A DNA stretch of 26,930 nt from an uncultured Peptoniphilus sp. (GCA_902488455.1 CABTWG010000010.1:1-26930), one strand, 5' to 3'. Shown: positions 1-8,304, counted from the stretch's first letter. Made by a program: numbers and translations. Notes: generated by a model from the letters alone, not told the origin.

Positions 1-1
1 A

Positions 2-196
2 TTAGGTTCATGTTGGGTAAATATCGTAGGCGGTCAGTACGACGAAAATACAACCAGCTATGAATATTTATTAAAAGAGTTTGACATTCCAGAAAAATTC
101 GACATCCAATGTATAATTGGAATTGGTTATCCAGCAGAAGACCCAGAACCTAGAAACAATAGAAAAATAAAAGATTTCGTAAGATTTGATAAATAG
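2..196 (+). CDS. Nitroreductase family protein, C-terminal part
   Basis: This is the 3' end of a gene that starts left of the window; 64 codons are visible before the TAG at 194-196. The fragment opens with LGSCWVNIVGGQYDE and later has IIGIGYPAEDPEPR. Both are typical of the C-terminal half of FMN-dependent nitroreductase-fold proteins, where a Gly-Ser-Cys-Trp helix is followed by a GYP loop. The substrate cannot be told from this part. The stop overlaps the GTG at 196 and lies 8 bases before the likely ATG of tsaE, so it may be co-transcribed with the t6A genes. Family assignment is by motif recognition only. Confidence 0.7.
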   Translation, partial: LGSCWVNIVGGQYDENTTSYEYLLKEFDIPEKFDIQCIIGIGYPAEDPEPRNNRKIKDFVRFDK

Positions 197-204
197 TGGT
201 GGAT

Positions 205-651
205 ATGAAGTTTACTACGAAATCATTAGACGAGACAAAATCGCTTGGAAGAAGACTGGGATCTATTATAGATTCTGGACAAGTAATCGCCCTTGAAGGA
301 GATCTTGGAGCAGGTAAGACCACATTTACAAAATCCTTAGCAGAAGGACTTGGAGTAGAAGATGTGGTTACAAGTCCAACATTTAATCTTATAAACGAAT
401 ACATGGGAAGACTTCCTGTTTACCATTTTGACGTGTATAGGCTAGATGGAATAGACGCCGACTACATGGGCTTTGATGAATATTTGTTTTCTGAAGGAGT
501 CTGCATAATTGAATGGGCTGAAAAAATCAAAGAACTTCTTCCAGAAGATACACTTTATATAAATATTAAAAAAATATCCGAAACAGGAAGAGAATTTGAA
601 TTTATCCCTAAAGGCGAAAAATCAAATAGAATAATGGAGGTGATCACGTAA
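205..651 (+). CDS. tsaE: tRNA threonylcarbamoyladenosine biosynthesis ATPase TsaE
   Basis: TsaE is the ATPase that works with TsaB and TsaD to transfer the threonylcarbamoyl group to A37 of ANN-decoding tRNAs in the cytoplasm. The P-loop GDLGAGKT lies at about residues 32-39. It is followed by the family blocks TSPTFNLINEY, HFDVYRLD and IIEWAEKI. At 148 residues it has normal length. The GTG codons at 196 and 199 could extend the frame, but the ATG at 205 gives the usual N-terminus and sits behind GTGG. The TAA shares its last base with the ATG of tsaB, indicating tight translational coupling. No promoter is visible between the upstream nitroreductase and this gene. Confidence 0.93.
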   Translation: MKFTTKSLDETKSLGRRLGSIIDSGQVIALEGDLGAGKTTFTKSLAEGLGVEDVVTSPTFNLINEYMGRLPVYHFDVYRLDGIDADYMGFDEYLFSEGVCIIEWAEKIKELLPEDTLYINIKKISETGREFEFIPKGEKSNRIMEVIT

Positions 652-1313
652 TGTTGACCTTATCACTTGACACCAGCTCAAAAACTGCCTGTGTGGGTCT
701 TTTAAAAGATGGAGAAAATCTTGCGAACATCACACTGACAGGAACGAAATTTCACTCCGAATCATTAATAGACATGGTAGACGACGCACTAAAATATCAG
801 GATCTAAAGATAAAAGACGTGGATCTAATAGTCGTAGGAGTAGGACCAGGATCATTTACAGGACTTAGAATTGCTCTAACCGTTGCGAAGACATTTGCTC
901 AGACGCTGGATATTCCAATAGTCGGAATAAGTTCACTTGAAGCATACGCTTTTGGATTTAAAAATAGAGATAAAATCGTACCGATTATAGACGCAAGACG
1001 AGAAAGAGCATTCTTAGGCGTATATAAAACTTCTGGTGATAAACAGATAGAAACTATAATCGAAGATAGACTTGCAAGTTTTGATGAGATAAGAGAAATA
1101 ATAGATGAAGATACGATCCTAGTTGGAGAAAGTGCAGATGCTCTAAGAGAAAGTCTAGGAGCGAGATTTGCATCTACAACAGAGATACTTCCGACAGATC
1201 TTGCAAGGCTTGGAGAACTTAAATACAAAGAAAAAGGAAGCGACAACTACTTTACACTGATTCCAAACTATTTAAACGTTTCCCAAGCGGAGAGGCAATG
1301 GAAACAAAAATAA
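651..1313 (+). CDS. tsaB: tRNA threonylcarbamoyladenosine modification protein TsaB
   Basis: TsaB is the non-catalytic ASKHA-fold partner that dimerises with TsaD for t6A37 formation. The protein starts LTLSLDTSSKTACVGLL (nucleotide-fold strand) and carries the family signature VGVGPGSFTGLRI at about residues 62-74. Its 220 residues match Gram-positive TsaB. The start ATG follows a near-consensus Shine-Dalgarno (GGAGGTGATC, about 637-646) and overlaps the tsaE stop by one base. The 3' end overlaps the next gene by 16 bases. Its place between tsaE and tsaD confirms the call. Confidence 0.94.
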   Translation: MLTLSLDTSSKTACVGLLKDGENLANITLTGTKFHSESLIDMVDDALKYQDLKIKDVDLIVVGVGPGSFTGLRIALTVAKTFAQTLDIPIVGISSLEAYAFGFKNRDKIVPIIDARRERAFLGVYKTSGDKQIETIIEDRLASFDEIREIIDEDTILVGESADALRESLGARFASTTEILPTDLARLGELKYKEKGSDNYFTLIPNYLNVSQAERQWKQK

Positions 1314-1744
1314 GGCATGCAGAGGTGCGTGACATACCGAGCATAATGAGTTTGGAGTACGAAAATTTTGACGAGCCATGGAGTTATGAGACCATTTTAT
1401 TGGAAACTACTAAGGAAACCAATTTAACTCTAGTAATTGAAAATCAAAAGGTCTTCGGTTACATGCTCGTTATAATGATGTATGAAGAGTTTCATATAGG
1501 ATCCATATGCATCGATGAAAATTATCGAAGCTTAGGCTATGGAGAGAAGCTTCTAAATGCATTTTTCGATACAACAGATAAATTTGGATATGATACGACA
1601 TTAGAAGTAAGATTTGACAATTATAGCGCAATAAAACTATATGAAAAAGTCGGATTTGAAAAAGCTGGAATTAGAAAGAATTATTATAAACATGGCAAGG
1701 ATGCCATAATAATGTGGAGGAAAAATGATAACACTGGGAATTGA
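1298..1744 (+). CDS. rimI: GNAT N-acetyltransferase, RimI-like
   Basis: This 148-residue GNAT protein resembles RimI, which acetylates the N-terminal alanine of ribosomal protein S18. It begins with an ETKIRHAEVRDIPSIMSLE helix region and has the acetyl-CoA loop in IDENYRSLGYGEKLL (about residues 68-82). The RimI-type C-terminal block is LEVRFDNYSAIKLYEKVGFEKAGIRKNYY. Many Firmicutes place rimI between tsaB and tsaD, as here. The start overlaps tsaB by 16 bases behind GGAGAGG, and the stop overlaps tsaD by 20 bases. Substrate specificity is inferred from context, since GNAT proteins near tsa genes are usually annotated as RimI without direct proof. Confidence 0.85.
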   Translation: METKIRHAEVRDIPSIMSLEYENFDEPWSYETILLETTKETNLTLVIENQKVFGYMLVIMMYEEFHIGSICIDENYRSLGYGEKLLNAFFDTTDKFGYDTTLEVRFDNYSAIKLYEKVGFEKAGIRKNYYKHGKDAIIMWRKNDNTGN

Positions 1745-2726
1745 ATCATCCTGCGATGAAACTTCTGTAGCCATTGTAAGAAACGGAAGAGAAGTACTTT
1801 CCAATATAATAGCATCACAGATAGATGTTCATAAAAAATATGGCGGAGTCGTTCCTGAAATCGCATCAAGAAAACACGTGGAAGCTATATCCCAAGTTAT
1901 AGATGAAGCGTTTAAAGAAGCTGAGATTTCTTATGACGATTTAGATATGATCTGTGCTACAAGAGGTCCAGGACTTATAGGGGCACTTTTAGTTGGACTT
2001 AGTGCAGGAAGAACCATGGCATATGCACTTGATAAACCTTTTGTCGGTGTCAACCATATGATGGGACATATCTGTGCCAACTACATTTCAAATAAAGAAT
2101 TAGAGCCACCATTTATCTGTTTGGTGGTAAGTGGAGGCCACACATATCTCTTAGACGTAAAAGACTATACAGAATTTAAATTAATCGGCAGAACATTAGA
2201 CGATGCAGCTGGAGAAGCTTATGACAAAATAAGCAGGGTCTTAGGACTTGGATATCCAGGAGGCCCAGAAATAGAAAAAGCTGCAAGAGATGGAGAAGAT
2301 ATTTATAATTATCCAAGAGTAATGATAAATGATGGCTATGACTTTTCATTCAGTGGTCTAAAGACAGCAGTAATAAACCATCTTCACAATATGGAACAAA
2401 AGAACGAAACCTATAGAATTGAAGATGTGGCAAGATCATTTCAAGATGCTGTTATAGATGTGTTGGTAGAGAAAACTATAAGATTAACAGAGGAAAGAAA
2501 TCTTGATAAAATAGTTTTATCTGGAGGAGTATCTGCAAATGGCGAGCTAAGACGAAGAATGGAAGAGGCAGCGAAGGAACATGGATATAGAGTCTACTAT
2601 CCAGAAAAAATACTTTGCACCGATAACGCAGCCATGATAGCATCAGCAGGATACTATGAATACAAATCTGGAAAATATGAAAATAATGTAACTGCCAAGC
2701 CTAATTTAGGTCTAGAAAATTCTTGA
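1725..2726 (+). CDS. tsaD: tRNA N6-adenosine threonylcarbamoyltransferase TsaD
   Basis: TsaD is the catalytic metalloprotein that transfers threonylcarbamoyl from TC-AMP to A37 of tRNA. The 333-residue protein has the ASKHA start LGIESSCDETSVAIV and metal-binding histidines in GVNHMMGHI (about residues 107-115). It also carries CLVVSGGHT, the phosphate loop DDAAGEAYDKISRVLGLGYPGG, and LSGGVSANGELR near the C-terminus. Length is typical. The start overlaps rimI by 20 bases and follows GTGGAGG. The last codons contain the -35 box of the downstream pyrG promoter: the TGA stop at 2724-2726 is part of TTGACA at 2723-2728. Confidence 0.96.
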   Translation: MITLGIESSCDETSVAIVRNGREVLSNIIASQIDVHKKYGGVVPEIASRKHVEAISQVIDEAFKEAEISYDDLDMICATRGPGLIGALLVGLSAGRTMAYALDKPFVGVNHMMGHICANYISNKELEPPFICLVVSGGHTYLLDVKDYTEFKLIGRTLDDAAGEAYDKISRVLGLGYPGGPEIEKAARDGEDIYNYPRVMINDGYDFSFSGLKTAVINHLHNMEQKNETYRIEDVARSFQDAVIDVLVEKTIRLTEERNLDKIVLSGGVSANGELRRRMEEAAKEHGYRVYYPEKILCTDNAAMIASAGYYEYKSGKYENNVTAKPNLGLENS

Positions 2727-2751
2727 CAAAACGAGGATTTTTAAATAGAAT
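2723..2751 (+). promoter_or_regulatory. Sigma-A-type promoter for pyrG
   Basis: TTGACA at 2723-2728 is separated by 17 bases from TAGAAT at 2746-2751, one mismatch from the consensus vegetative promoter. The -35 box includes the tsaD stop codon. The predicted start is near 2758, giving an 80-base leader that contains the hairpin at 2780-2812. Confidence 0.7.
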
Positions 2752-2779
2752 AAAAGAAAACACATAAAGTTTTTTTCAT

Positions 2780-2812
2780 ATTGGCAAGTCACTTTGCCAA
2801 TTTTTCTTTTTG
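2780..2812 (+). terminator. Intrinsic terminator or attenuator between tsaD and pyrG
   Basis: ATTGGCAA at 2780-2787 pairs with TTGCCAAT at 2794-2801, and a T-rich run (TTTTTCTTTTT) follows. It ends tsa-operon transcription. Because the likely pyrG promoter is upstream of it, it also lies inside the pyrG leader and could act as an attenuator. Bacillus pyrG is known to be attenuated by CTP-dependent G reiteration at a GGGC start. No G-run is present at the predicted start here, so that exact mechanism is not supported. Confidence 0.75.
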
Positions 2813-2840
2813 TACTTTAAAATTGATATAAGGAGTTCAA

Positions 2841-4448
2841 ATGACAAAGTTTATATTTGTAACTGGCGGAGTAGTATCAGGTATTGGAAAAGGAATATCT
2901 GCAGCCAGCATAGGAAGACTTCTAAAAGATAGAGGTCTATCAGTATTTATGCAAAAGTTCGACCCATATTTAAATATTGACCCAGGAACCATGAGTCCAT
3001 ACCAACATGGAGAAGTATTTGTGACCAAGGACGGCGCAGAAACAGATTTGGACCTAGGTCACTACGAAAGATTTATAGATGAAGAACTTACGAAGAGAGC
3101 ATCTATAACTACAGGTAAAGTCTACGCAAGAATAATAGAGAAAGAAAGACGCGGAGACTTCAATGGGGCGACAGTACAAGTAATTCCACATATAACAGAT
3201 GAAATAAAAAATGCAGTATATAAAGCTGCAGAAGAATCTAAAGCAGATGTAGTAATAACAGAAATTGGCGGAACCGTTGGAGATATAGAATCCCTTCCAT
3301 TCTTAGAAGCAATAAGACAGATTCACGCAGAAAATAAAAAGGAAGACGTGTTATTTGTACACACAGTGCTAGTGCCACAAATACCAGGATCAGACGAACT
3401 AAAGACAAAACCTACCCAACACTCATTCAAAGAACTTATGAGTAACGGAATAAAGACTAATGTCATCATCGTTAGATCTGACGGAGAAATCACAGAATCA
3501 ATCAAAAATAAAATCTCTCTATTCTGTGACGTACCAGTAGATGCAATAGTTCAATCAGAAAATGTAGACTTTATTTATGAAGTTCCACTAGTATTCCACA
3601 AACATGGACTAGATAAATATATTCTTAAGAAATTGGATCTAGAAAATCAACCAGAATCCAAAGGAGAATGGTCAAAGATGGTAGCTAGATTTAAAACTGC
3701 GGATAAACCAGTTAAGATTGCACTAGTTGGTAAATATGTAGAACTTCATGACGCATACCTCTCAGTGAACCAAGCGCTACTAGATGCAGGTTGGGACAAT
3801 GGCTTAATGGAAGAAATCAAATGGATAAACTCAGAAGAACTTACAGAAGAAAATTCTGATAAACTTCTATCAGACGTAGATGGAATCATCGTGCCAGGAG
3901 GATTTGGATCAAGGGGCTTAGAGGGAATGATCGAAGCCAGCAGATATGCAAGAGAAAATAAAATTCCTTACTTCGGAATCTGCCTTGGAATGCAAATAGG
4001 ACTAATAGAAATCGCTAGAAATGAACTAGGATTTAGAGATGCACATACAACAGAAGTAAAGGCTCAAACCACCTATCCAATAATCGACCTAATGGATTCA
4101 CAAAAGGGAATAGAAAACCTAGGAGGAACATTAAGACTAGGAAATTATGAATGTACACTAGAACCAGAATCCAAAGTCCATGAGCTGTACAAGGAAGATA
4201 AGATTTTAGAAAGACATAGACACAGATACGAATTCAACAACAAGTTTAGATCAGATTTAAGAAGGGCAGGAGTTCAATTCGTAGGCATAAATGAAGATCT
4301 TGATCTAGTAGAAATAATAGAGTTAAAAGATCACCCATACTATGTGGCATGCCAATTCCACCCAGAATTTAAATCAAGACCGAATAGACCACATCCACTA
4401 TTTGTTGGATTTGTAAAAGCAGCATTTGAAAAATCTAAGGCAAACTAA
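2841..4448 (+). CDS. pyrG: CTP synthase
   Basis: CTP synthase aminates UTP to CTP with ATP and glutamine, the last step of de novo pyrimidine nucleotide synthesis. At 535 residues it has the usual length. The N-terminal synthetase domain begins KFIFVTGGVVSGIGKGISAASIGRLL with the P-loop. Further family blocks are QKFDPYLNIDPGTMSPYQHGEVFVT (abridged in position, about residues 38-62) and EIGGTVGDIES. The class-I glutamine amidotransferase domain has the oxyanion region VPGGFGSRG, the nucleophile motif YFGICLGMQ and a C-terminal HPEF histidine-glutamate pair. The SD is AAGGAG at 2831-2836. The gene's stop codon lies inside a terminator hairpin. Confidence 0.98.
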   Translation: MTKFIFVTGGVVSGIGKGISAASIGRLLKDRGLSVFMQKFDPYLNIDPGTMSPYQHGEVFVTKDGAETDLDLGHYERFIDEELTKRASITTGKVYARIIEKERRGDFNGATVQVIPHITDEIKNAVYKAAEESKADVVITEIGGTVGDIESLPFLEAIRQIHAENKKEDVLFVHTVLVPQIPGSDELKTKPTQHSFKELMSNGIKTNVIIVRSDGEITESIKNKISLFCDVPVDAIVQSENVDFIYEVPLVFHKHGLDKYILKKLDLENQPESKGEWSKMVARFKTADKPVKIALVGKYVELHDAYLSVNQALLDAGWDNGLMEEIKWINSEELTEENSDKLLSDVDGIIVPGGFGSRGLEGMIEASRYARENKIPYFGICLGMQIGLIEIARNELGFRDAHTTEVKAQTTYPIIDLMDSQKGIENLGGTLRLGNYECTLEPESKVHELYKEDKILERHRHRYEFNNKFRSDLRRAGVQFVGINEDLDLVEIIELKDHPYYVACQFHPEFKSRPNRPHPLFVGFVKAAFEKSKAN

Positions 4449-4463
4449 GGTTTGCCTTTTTTT
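4437..4463 (+). terminator. Intrinsic terminator overlapping the pyrG stop codon
   Basis: AAGGCAAAC at 4437-4445 and GTTTGCCTT at 4450-4458 form a perfect 9-bp stem with loop TAAG, followed by seven Ts. The loop carries most of the pyrG TAA. The Shine-Dalgarno site of the next gene starts directly after the T-run. Confidence 0.9.
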
Positions 4464-4472
4464 GAGGAGAAT

Positions 4473-5087
4473 ATGTTTAAATTTTTTTATAATAGATCGC
4501 GAAATATTGACACCAAGCCAATATATGAAGAAATATTAAACTCGGAAAGAGATCCAGAATACAGATTGGAATTTATAAAACAATACACTCAACCTGGATT
4601 TGGAGAATATGAATACAATATTTTGACTAAAAAAGAAGAAAAGACAACGAGAAACGCAGAAGAATTACTCGCTTTAATAATGAAATTTAAAAGCGAAGAA
4701 GAGGAAATAAAAAATATAGATAAATATTTAGAAGACAAAAGAGCACTGGAACTAATAAATTCATTTGAATATTTATTTTTTAGATATAACACATACGATG
4801 AAGATGCTCTAATAGCCATATCGACAAAATTAATGAAGCTTGGAACCAATGTAGAAACAGTTAAACTAGGGATACTACTTACACAGTACTTTGATTTGGA
4901 ATCCAAAGATGAAGCTAAAAAAGTGGTGTTTAATTTAGGAGAGTATCCGGATTTTACATACTATAGCCTAGTGGCACTTAAGCCTACCAATATGTACTAC
5001 GGAGCACTGGAAGATTATTTAGAAACGACCTTTGACTATGGAGAATTAATAGTCAAAAGAATGGAGGAAGAAGATGAACCTAGGTAA
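4473..5087 (+). CDS. Unrecognised 204-residue acidic, helical protein
   Basis: I do not recognise this family. The protein is rich in Glu, Lys and Leu, looks largely alpha-helical, and has no signal peptide or membrane segment. The central part (SEEEEIKNIDKYLEDKRAL) looks coiled-coil-like, and the C-terminus ends in KRMEEEDEPR. The chosen ATG at 4473 has GAGGAG three bases upstream; a TTG at 4452 in the same frame has no ribosome site and would sit inside the pyrG terminator. The 3' end overlaps the S1-domain gene by 14 bases, so the two are probably translated together. Transcription must come from read-through of the pyrG terminator or from a promoter inside pyrG. Confidence 0.8.
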   Translation: MFKFFYNRSRNIDTKPIYEEILNSERDPEYRLEFIKQYTQPGFGEYEYNILTKKEEKTTRNAEELLALIMKFKSEEEEIKNIDKYLEDKRALELINSFEYLFFRYNTYDEDALIAISTKLMKLGTNVETVKLGILLTQYFDLESKDEAKKVVFNLGEYPDFTYYSLVALKPTNMYYGALEDYLETTFDYGELIVKRMEEEDEPR

Positions 5088-5892
5088 GATACAGAAATTA
5101 AAAGTAAAGGAAATGTCACCACACGGAGCAATCCTAACAGATGGAACCGACACTGTGCTTCTACCCAATAATGAAAGTGCAGATTTAAAAATAGGAAAAG
5201 AAGTGGATGCATTTCTATATAAAGACTCAAAAGATAGACTCATAGCCACACTTAAAACACCATATTTAACAGTAGGCAAGATTGGTATGTTGGAAGTAGT
5301 AGCAAAGTCAAGAGTAGGATACTTCGTAAACATAGGACTAGACAAAGACATATTCCTTCCATTTAAAGAAGTTAATGGAAGAATATTTGTAGAAGAAAGA
5401 TATCTCTTCTACATGTACGAAGACAGAGGAAGGCTCTGTGTAACGATGAATCTAAGAGACCATCTAAAGAGAAACGACAAATTCAAAGTAAATGACAGAG
5501 TAGAAGGCACAATCTATGCAATAGATAGAAAATATGGAGCTTTCGTCGCAATCTACAATGAATACGATGGATTTCTTCCAATAGAAGAGTTAAAAGGCGC
5601 TCATACAGTAGGAGAACAAATAGAAGCAAGAGTACTTAGAATCTTAAAAGACAAGAAGATAACATTAACATTTAGAGATTACGCATACAAACAAAGAAAA
5701 GATGACGCAGAAGAAATATTAGCTCTTATAAAAGAAAACAATGGAAAACTAAACTTGGGAGACAAATCAGATCCAGAAGAAATAAAAAGAGTAACAGGAC
5801 TATCTAAAAAAGCATTCAAAAGAGCAACAGGAACACTCTATAAAATGGAAATGATAGATATAAAAGATCACAGCCTGGAGCTTAGAGAATGA
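5074..5892 (+). CDS. cvfB: S1 RNA-binding domain protein, CvfB family
   Basis: This 272-residue protein matches the CvfB/YitL family, RNA-binding proteins with several S1-like OB folds and a C-terminal winged helix. In Staphylococcus aureus CvfB influences virulence gene expression. Visible blocks are the N-terminal GKIQKLKVKEMSPHGAILTDG, a second OB region around VGKIGMLEVVAKSRVGYFVNIG, and a canonical S1 stretch FKVNDRVEGTIYAIDRKYG (about residues 137-155). The last third, KRVTGLSKKAFKRATGTLYKMEMID, is the winged-helix region. The SD is GGAGG at 5063-5067. The ATG of the next gene overlaps the TGA stop as ATGA, indicating coupling with the rRNA methyltransferase. Confidence 0.88.
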   Translation: MNLGKIQKLKVKEMSPHGAILTDGTDTVLLPNNESADLKIGKEVDAFLYKDSKDRLIATLKTPYLTVGKIGMLEVVAKSRVGYFVNIGLDKDIFLPFKEVNGRIFVEERYLFYMYEDRGRLCVTMNLRDHLKRNDKFKVNDRVEGTIYAIDRKYGAFVAIYNEYDGFLPIEELKGAHTVGEQIEARVLRILKDKKITLTFRDYAYKQRKDDAEEILALIKENNGKLNLGDKSDPEEIKRVTGLSKKAFKRATGTLYKMEMIDIKDHSLELRE

Positions 5893-7136
5893 TATCAGAA
5901 ATTATTGACCTATCCCATGACGGAAGAGGAATAGTAAAAGAAAATGTAGTCTACTTCTTAGACGGAGGACTAATAGGAGATAAAGTCGAGTATACCGTCA
6001 CAAACGAGAAGAAAAAACAGGGCAGGATAACAAAAATAATAGAAAAGTCAAAAAATAGAATAGAAAGCTCATGTCCATATAGCGGTGAATGTGGTGGATG
6101 TCCATTAATAGAACTAGACTACAAAAAAGAACTGGAATGGAAGAAATCTCGAGTAGAAAACGCCATCAGAAGAATAGGTAAAATTGATAAAAAAGTAGAG
6201 CCAATAGTAGAAAACAAAAATCCATTTCGATATAGAAACATAGTACAGTTAAAAGTTCAAGACGGAAAAATCGGATACTTTAAAAAGGGAACCCACGAAG
6301 TCCTAGACATAGATGACTGTAAAATCGCACCAGAAGAAATAAAAGACGTAATCAAAATCCTTAAAAATTGGAACGGACTATCCTCCATCGAACAAGCGAT
6401 AATAAGAGTAAACTACCAAGGCGAGATGATGGTAATCCTCGGCACAAGAACAGGAGTAAAAAAAGAAAATAACTTACTAGAAAAACTCCTAGATTTAAAA
6501 GTAATCTCTGTGTATGAAGACATAAATAAAACCAGAAATCACTACGGATATGAACTAAGAGAGATATATAAATCAAAACAGATGTATGAGAAAATTGGAA
6601 AACACAAATTCATCGTGGAACCAGGCACATTTCTACAAGTAAACCCATACCAAGTAGAGAATTTATATAATTTAGCGGTAAAAGGACTAGAACTTGAGAA
6701 GACGGACAGAGTTATGGATCTCTACTCAGGTATAGGAACTATCTCACTAAAAATGGCAGAACAAGTCGAAAGCATAGTAGCGGTAGAATCTTTCGAAGGC
6801 TCAGTAGAAATCGCGAGAAAAAATGCAGGGCTTAACGGAATAGAAAATGTTGAATTCGCTCATGGAAAAGTAGAAGAACTAACAGAAGAATTAGAAAAAT
6901 ATACGGTAAATAAAGTACTACTAGACCCACCACGAGCAGGAGCAAAAGAAGAAGCACTAAAAACAATCATAAAACTAAACCCAGAAAGAATCGCCTATGT
7001 CTCCTGCAACCCATCCACCTTGGCAAGGGATTTACGAATCCTCGGAGAAAAATATAGAGTAGAAAAAATAATCCCAGTGGATATGTTCAGCAACACAAGC
7101 CAAGTTGAGAGTGTATGTTTGATGTCAAGAAAATAG
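5889..7136 (+). CDS. rlmD: 23S rRNA uracil-C5 methyltransferase, TrmA/RlmD family
   Basis: This family makes 5-methyluridine in rRNA with S-adenosylmethionine. The 415-residue protein has a TRAM-like N-terminus (IIDLSHDGRGIVKEN), iron-sulphur cysteines at about residues 62, 68, 71 and 144, the SAM loop DLYSGIGTISL, the motif DPPRAG and the catalytic cysteine in YVSCNP. The C-terminus reads SQVESVCLMSRK, whereas the family usually has an ETVVLMSR-like block. A second copy of the tail, encoding SQVETVVLMSRK, lies at 9051-9089. The gene is therefore the integration target of the element on its right, and its last dozen codons were probably supplied by an incoming element. Whether it acts at one or two rRNA sites cannot be read from sequence. 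Confidence 0.9.
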   Translation: MISEIIDLSHDGRGIVKENVVYFLDGGLIGDKVEYTVTNEKKKQGRITKIIEKSKNRIESSCPYSGECGGCPLIELDYKKELEWKKSRVENAIRRIGKIDKKVEPIVENKNPFRYRNIVQLKVQDGKIGYFKKGTHEVLDIDDCKIAPEEIKDVIKILKNWNGLSSIEQAIIRVNYQGEMMVILGTRTGVKKENNLLEKLLDLKVISVYEDINKTRNHYGYELREIYKSKQMYEKIGKHKFIVEPGTFLQVNPYQVENLYNLAVKGLELEKTDRVMDLYSGIGTISLKMAEQVESIVAVESFEGSVEIARKNAGLNGIENVEFAHGKVEELTEELEKYTVNKVLLDPPRAGAKEEALKTIIKLNPERIAYVSCNPSTLARDLRILGEKYRVEKIIPVDMFSNTSQVESVCLMSRK

Positions 7137-7305
7137 AATGACAAGCTATAAAACTGTTGAAATCGATGGTTTTTAGGATTTTAGAAGAAATCTTAAAAGC
7201 CATTTTTCTATTTGAAAAATACCTTGTGGGAACATTTTAAGTGTAGATTATTGCAGGGTGTGTAGACACTATGTATATTTTAGGGGGAGTGAACAGGATA
7301 GATAA
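7101..7305 (+). repeat. Left copy of the rlmD-end direct repeat (attL-like)
   Basis: The segment from CAAGTTGAGA in the last codons of rlmD to about 7305 matches 9054-9262 in order and at most positions. Shared blocks include TTGATGTCAAGAAAAT, TATAAAACTG, AGAAATCTTAAAAGC, CCTTGTGGGAACAT and GTGTGTAGACA. It spans the gene end, its terminator hairpin and roughly 100 bases of element-end sequence. Two copies with the same gene end are what successive integrations at one target would leave. Confidence 0.8.
7166..7207 (+). terminator. Terminator after rlmD
   Basis: ATGGTTTTTAGGATTT at 7166-7181 pairs imperfectly with AAATCTTAAAAGCCAT ending at 7203, followed by TTTTT. The copy at 9119-9160 keeps the same fold; paired positions differ by G-C versus G-U, so the stem is conserved between the copies. 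Confidence 0.65.
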
Positions 7306-7333
7306 TATCAGGCTACTTATCATATAATAAAAA

Positions 7334-7342
7334 TGATATAAT
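7334..7342 (+). promoter_or_regulatory. Extended -10 promoter for the recombinase gene
   Basis: TGATATAAT at 7334-7342 is a perfect extended -10 element 29 bases before the start codon. No good -35 box sits 17 bases upstream. A second TATAAT at 7323-7328 is a less likely alternative. Confidence 0.5.
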
Positions 7343-7371
7343 AGTAATTAGGTTGAATTAAGGAGTTCAAT

Positions 7372-8289
7372 ATGAATAAAAAAATAAATCTGATATTACC
7401 TAAAAAACAATTCCAAATCCAGCGAGTAGGAATCTATGCACGAGTTAGCACGACAGATAAAGACCAGTTAAATAGTTTGGTGGCACAAATATCTGCTTTA
7501 ACTAGACTTACATCACATTACTCTAATTGGAAACTTATAGATATTTACATTGATATTGCATCAGGAAAAACTAAATCAAGTAGAAAAGAATTCTTAAGAA
7601 TGCTTGAAGACATAAAAAAAGAAGACATTAATATAATCGTTACAAAGAGCGTGAGTCGATTTGGTAGAGATACAGTAGATGCTTTAGAAGCATTAAAAGT
7701 AATTAAGCAAGCTAGTGCAAGAATTATCTTTGAACAAGAAAACCTAGATAGCCAAGAAGATGATACAGATATGATCATATCCATTATGGAATCTTTAGCA
7801 CAGTCAGAAAACGAACAGCGAAGTGAAAATATAAAATGGGGTCTAAAGCAAAGAGCGGCACGAGGCACATCAAAGCTTTATAATCGAAAGTGTTATGGCT
7901 ATGATCATGATGAAAATGGAGAATTAATTATAAACTTCCAACAAGCAAAAATAGTCAGAAAAATATTTAATTGGTACTTAGAAGGGAAAAGTGTAATAGG
8001 CATTGTCAAAGAACTTGAAAAAGAAAAGATTAAATCTCCAACAGGGAAAAATAAATGGCCAAAGAGAAGCATAGAAACCATGTTAGAAAATGAAAAATAT
8101 ACAGGCTCTGTGAAACTCTTAGATTCAGTAAATAAAGAAAACTATTATCTTCTAAAAGACAATCATGAAGCAATTATTTCAGAGGAAGTATTTAATAAGG
8201 TTCAAGAAGAAAAAGCAAGTAGGAGTAATCTTGATGAGGAGAATAATAGGAAGAGTAGAAAATATAGTTCAAAAAATCTATATAAATAG
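7372..8289 (+). CDS. Serine site-specific recombinase (resolvase/invertase fold)
   Basis: The resolvase catalytic domain starts around residue 19 with the nucleophile serine at about 26 in GIYARVSTTDKDQL. Other conserved blocks are TKSVSRFGRDTVDAL and the helix SIMESLAQSENEQRSENIKWGL. A Recombinase domain follows (about 170-270), with GKNKWPKRSIETMLENEKYTG. At 305 residues it lacks the long zinc-ribbon/coiled-coil C-terminus of large phage integrases, so it is a short form or truncated; the last residues are Ser/Lys-rich. The SD is AAGGAG at 7361-7366. Lying beside a duplicated gene end, it is the obvious candidate for the enzyme that integrated this unit. Confidence 0.9.
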   Translation: MNKKINLILPKKQFQIQRVGIYARVSTTDKDQLNSLVAQISALTRLTSHYSNWKLIDIYIDIASGKTKSSRKEFLRMLEDIKKEDINIIVTKSVSRFGRDTVDALEALKVIKQASARIIFEQENLDSQEDDTDMIISIMESLAQSENEQRSENIKWGLKQRAARGTSKLYNRKCYGYDHDENGELIINFQQAKIVRKIFNWYLEGKSVIGIVKELEKEKIKSPTGKNKWPKRSIETMLENEKYTGSVKLLDSVNKENYYLLKDNHEAIISEEVFNKVQEEKASRSNLDEENNRKSRKYSSKNLYK

Positions 8290-8304
8290 CAGGAGGTATC
8301 TAAT

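Noticed and set aside
899..1246. Long minus-strand frame across tsaB, and similar antisense frames over pyrG, DUF2800 and the polymerase
   Set aside because: They are mirror frames of clear plus-strand genes, rich in Ser/Leu from A-rich coding strands, with no ribosome sites or known domains.
2758..2770. CTP-sensing by G reiteration at the pyrG transcription start
   Set aside because: The predicted start region is A-rich and lacks the GGG run that mechanism needs.
4452..4472. TTG start for the unknown protein after pyrG
   Set aside because: No ribosome site, and the codons lie in the pyrG terminator; the ATG at 4473 is better supported.
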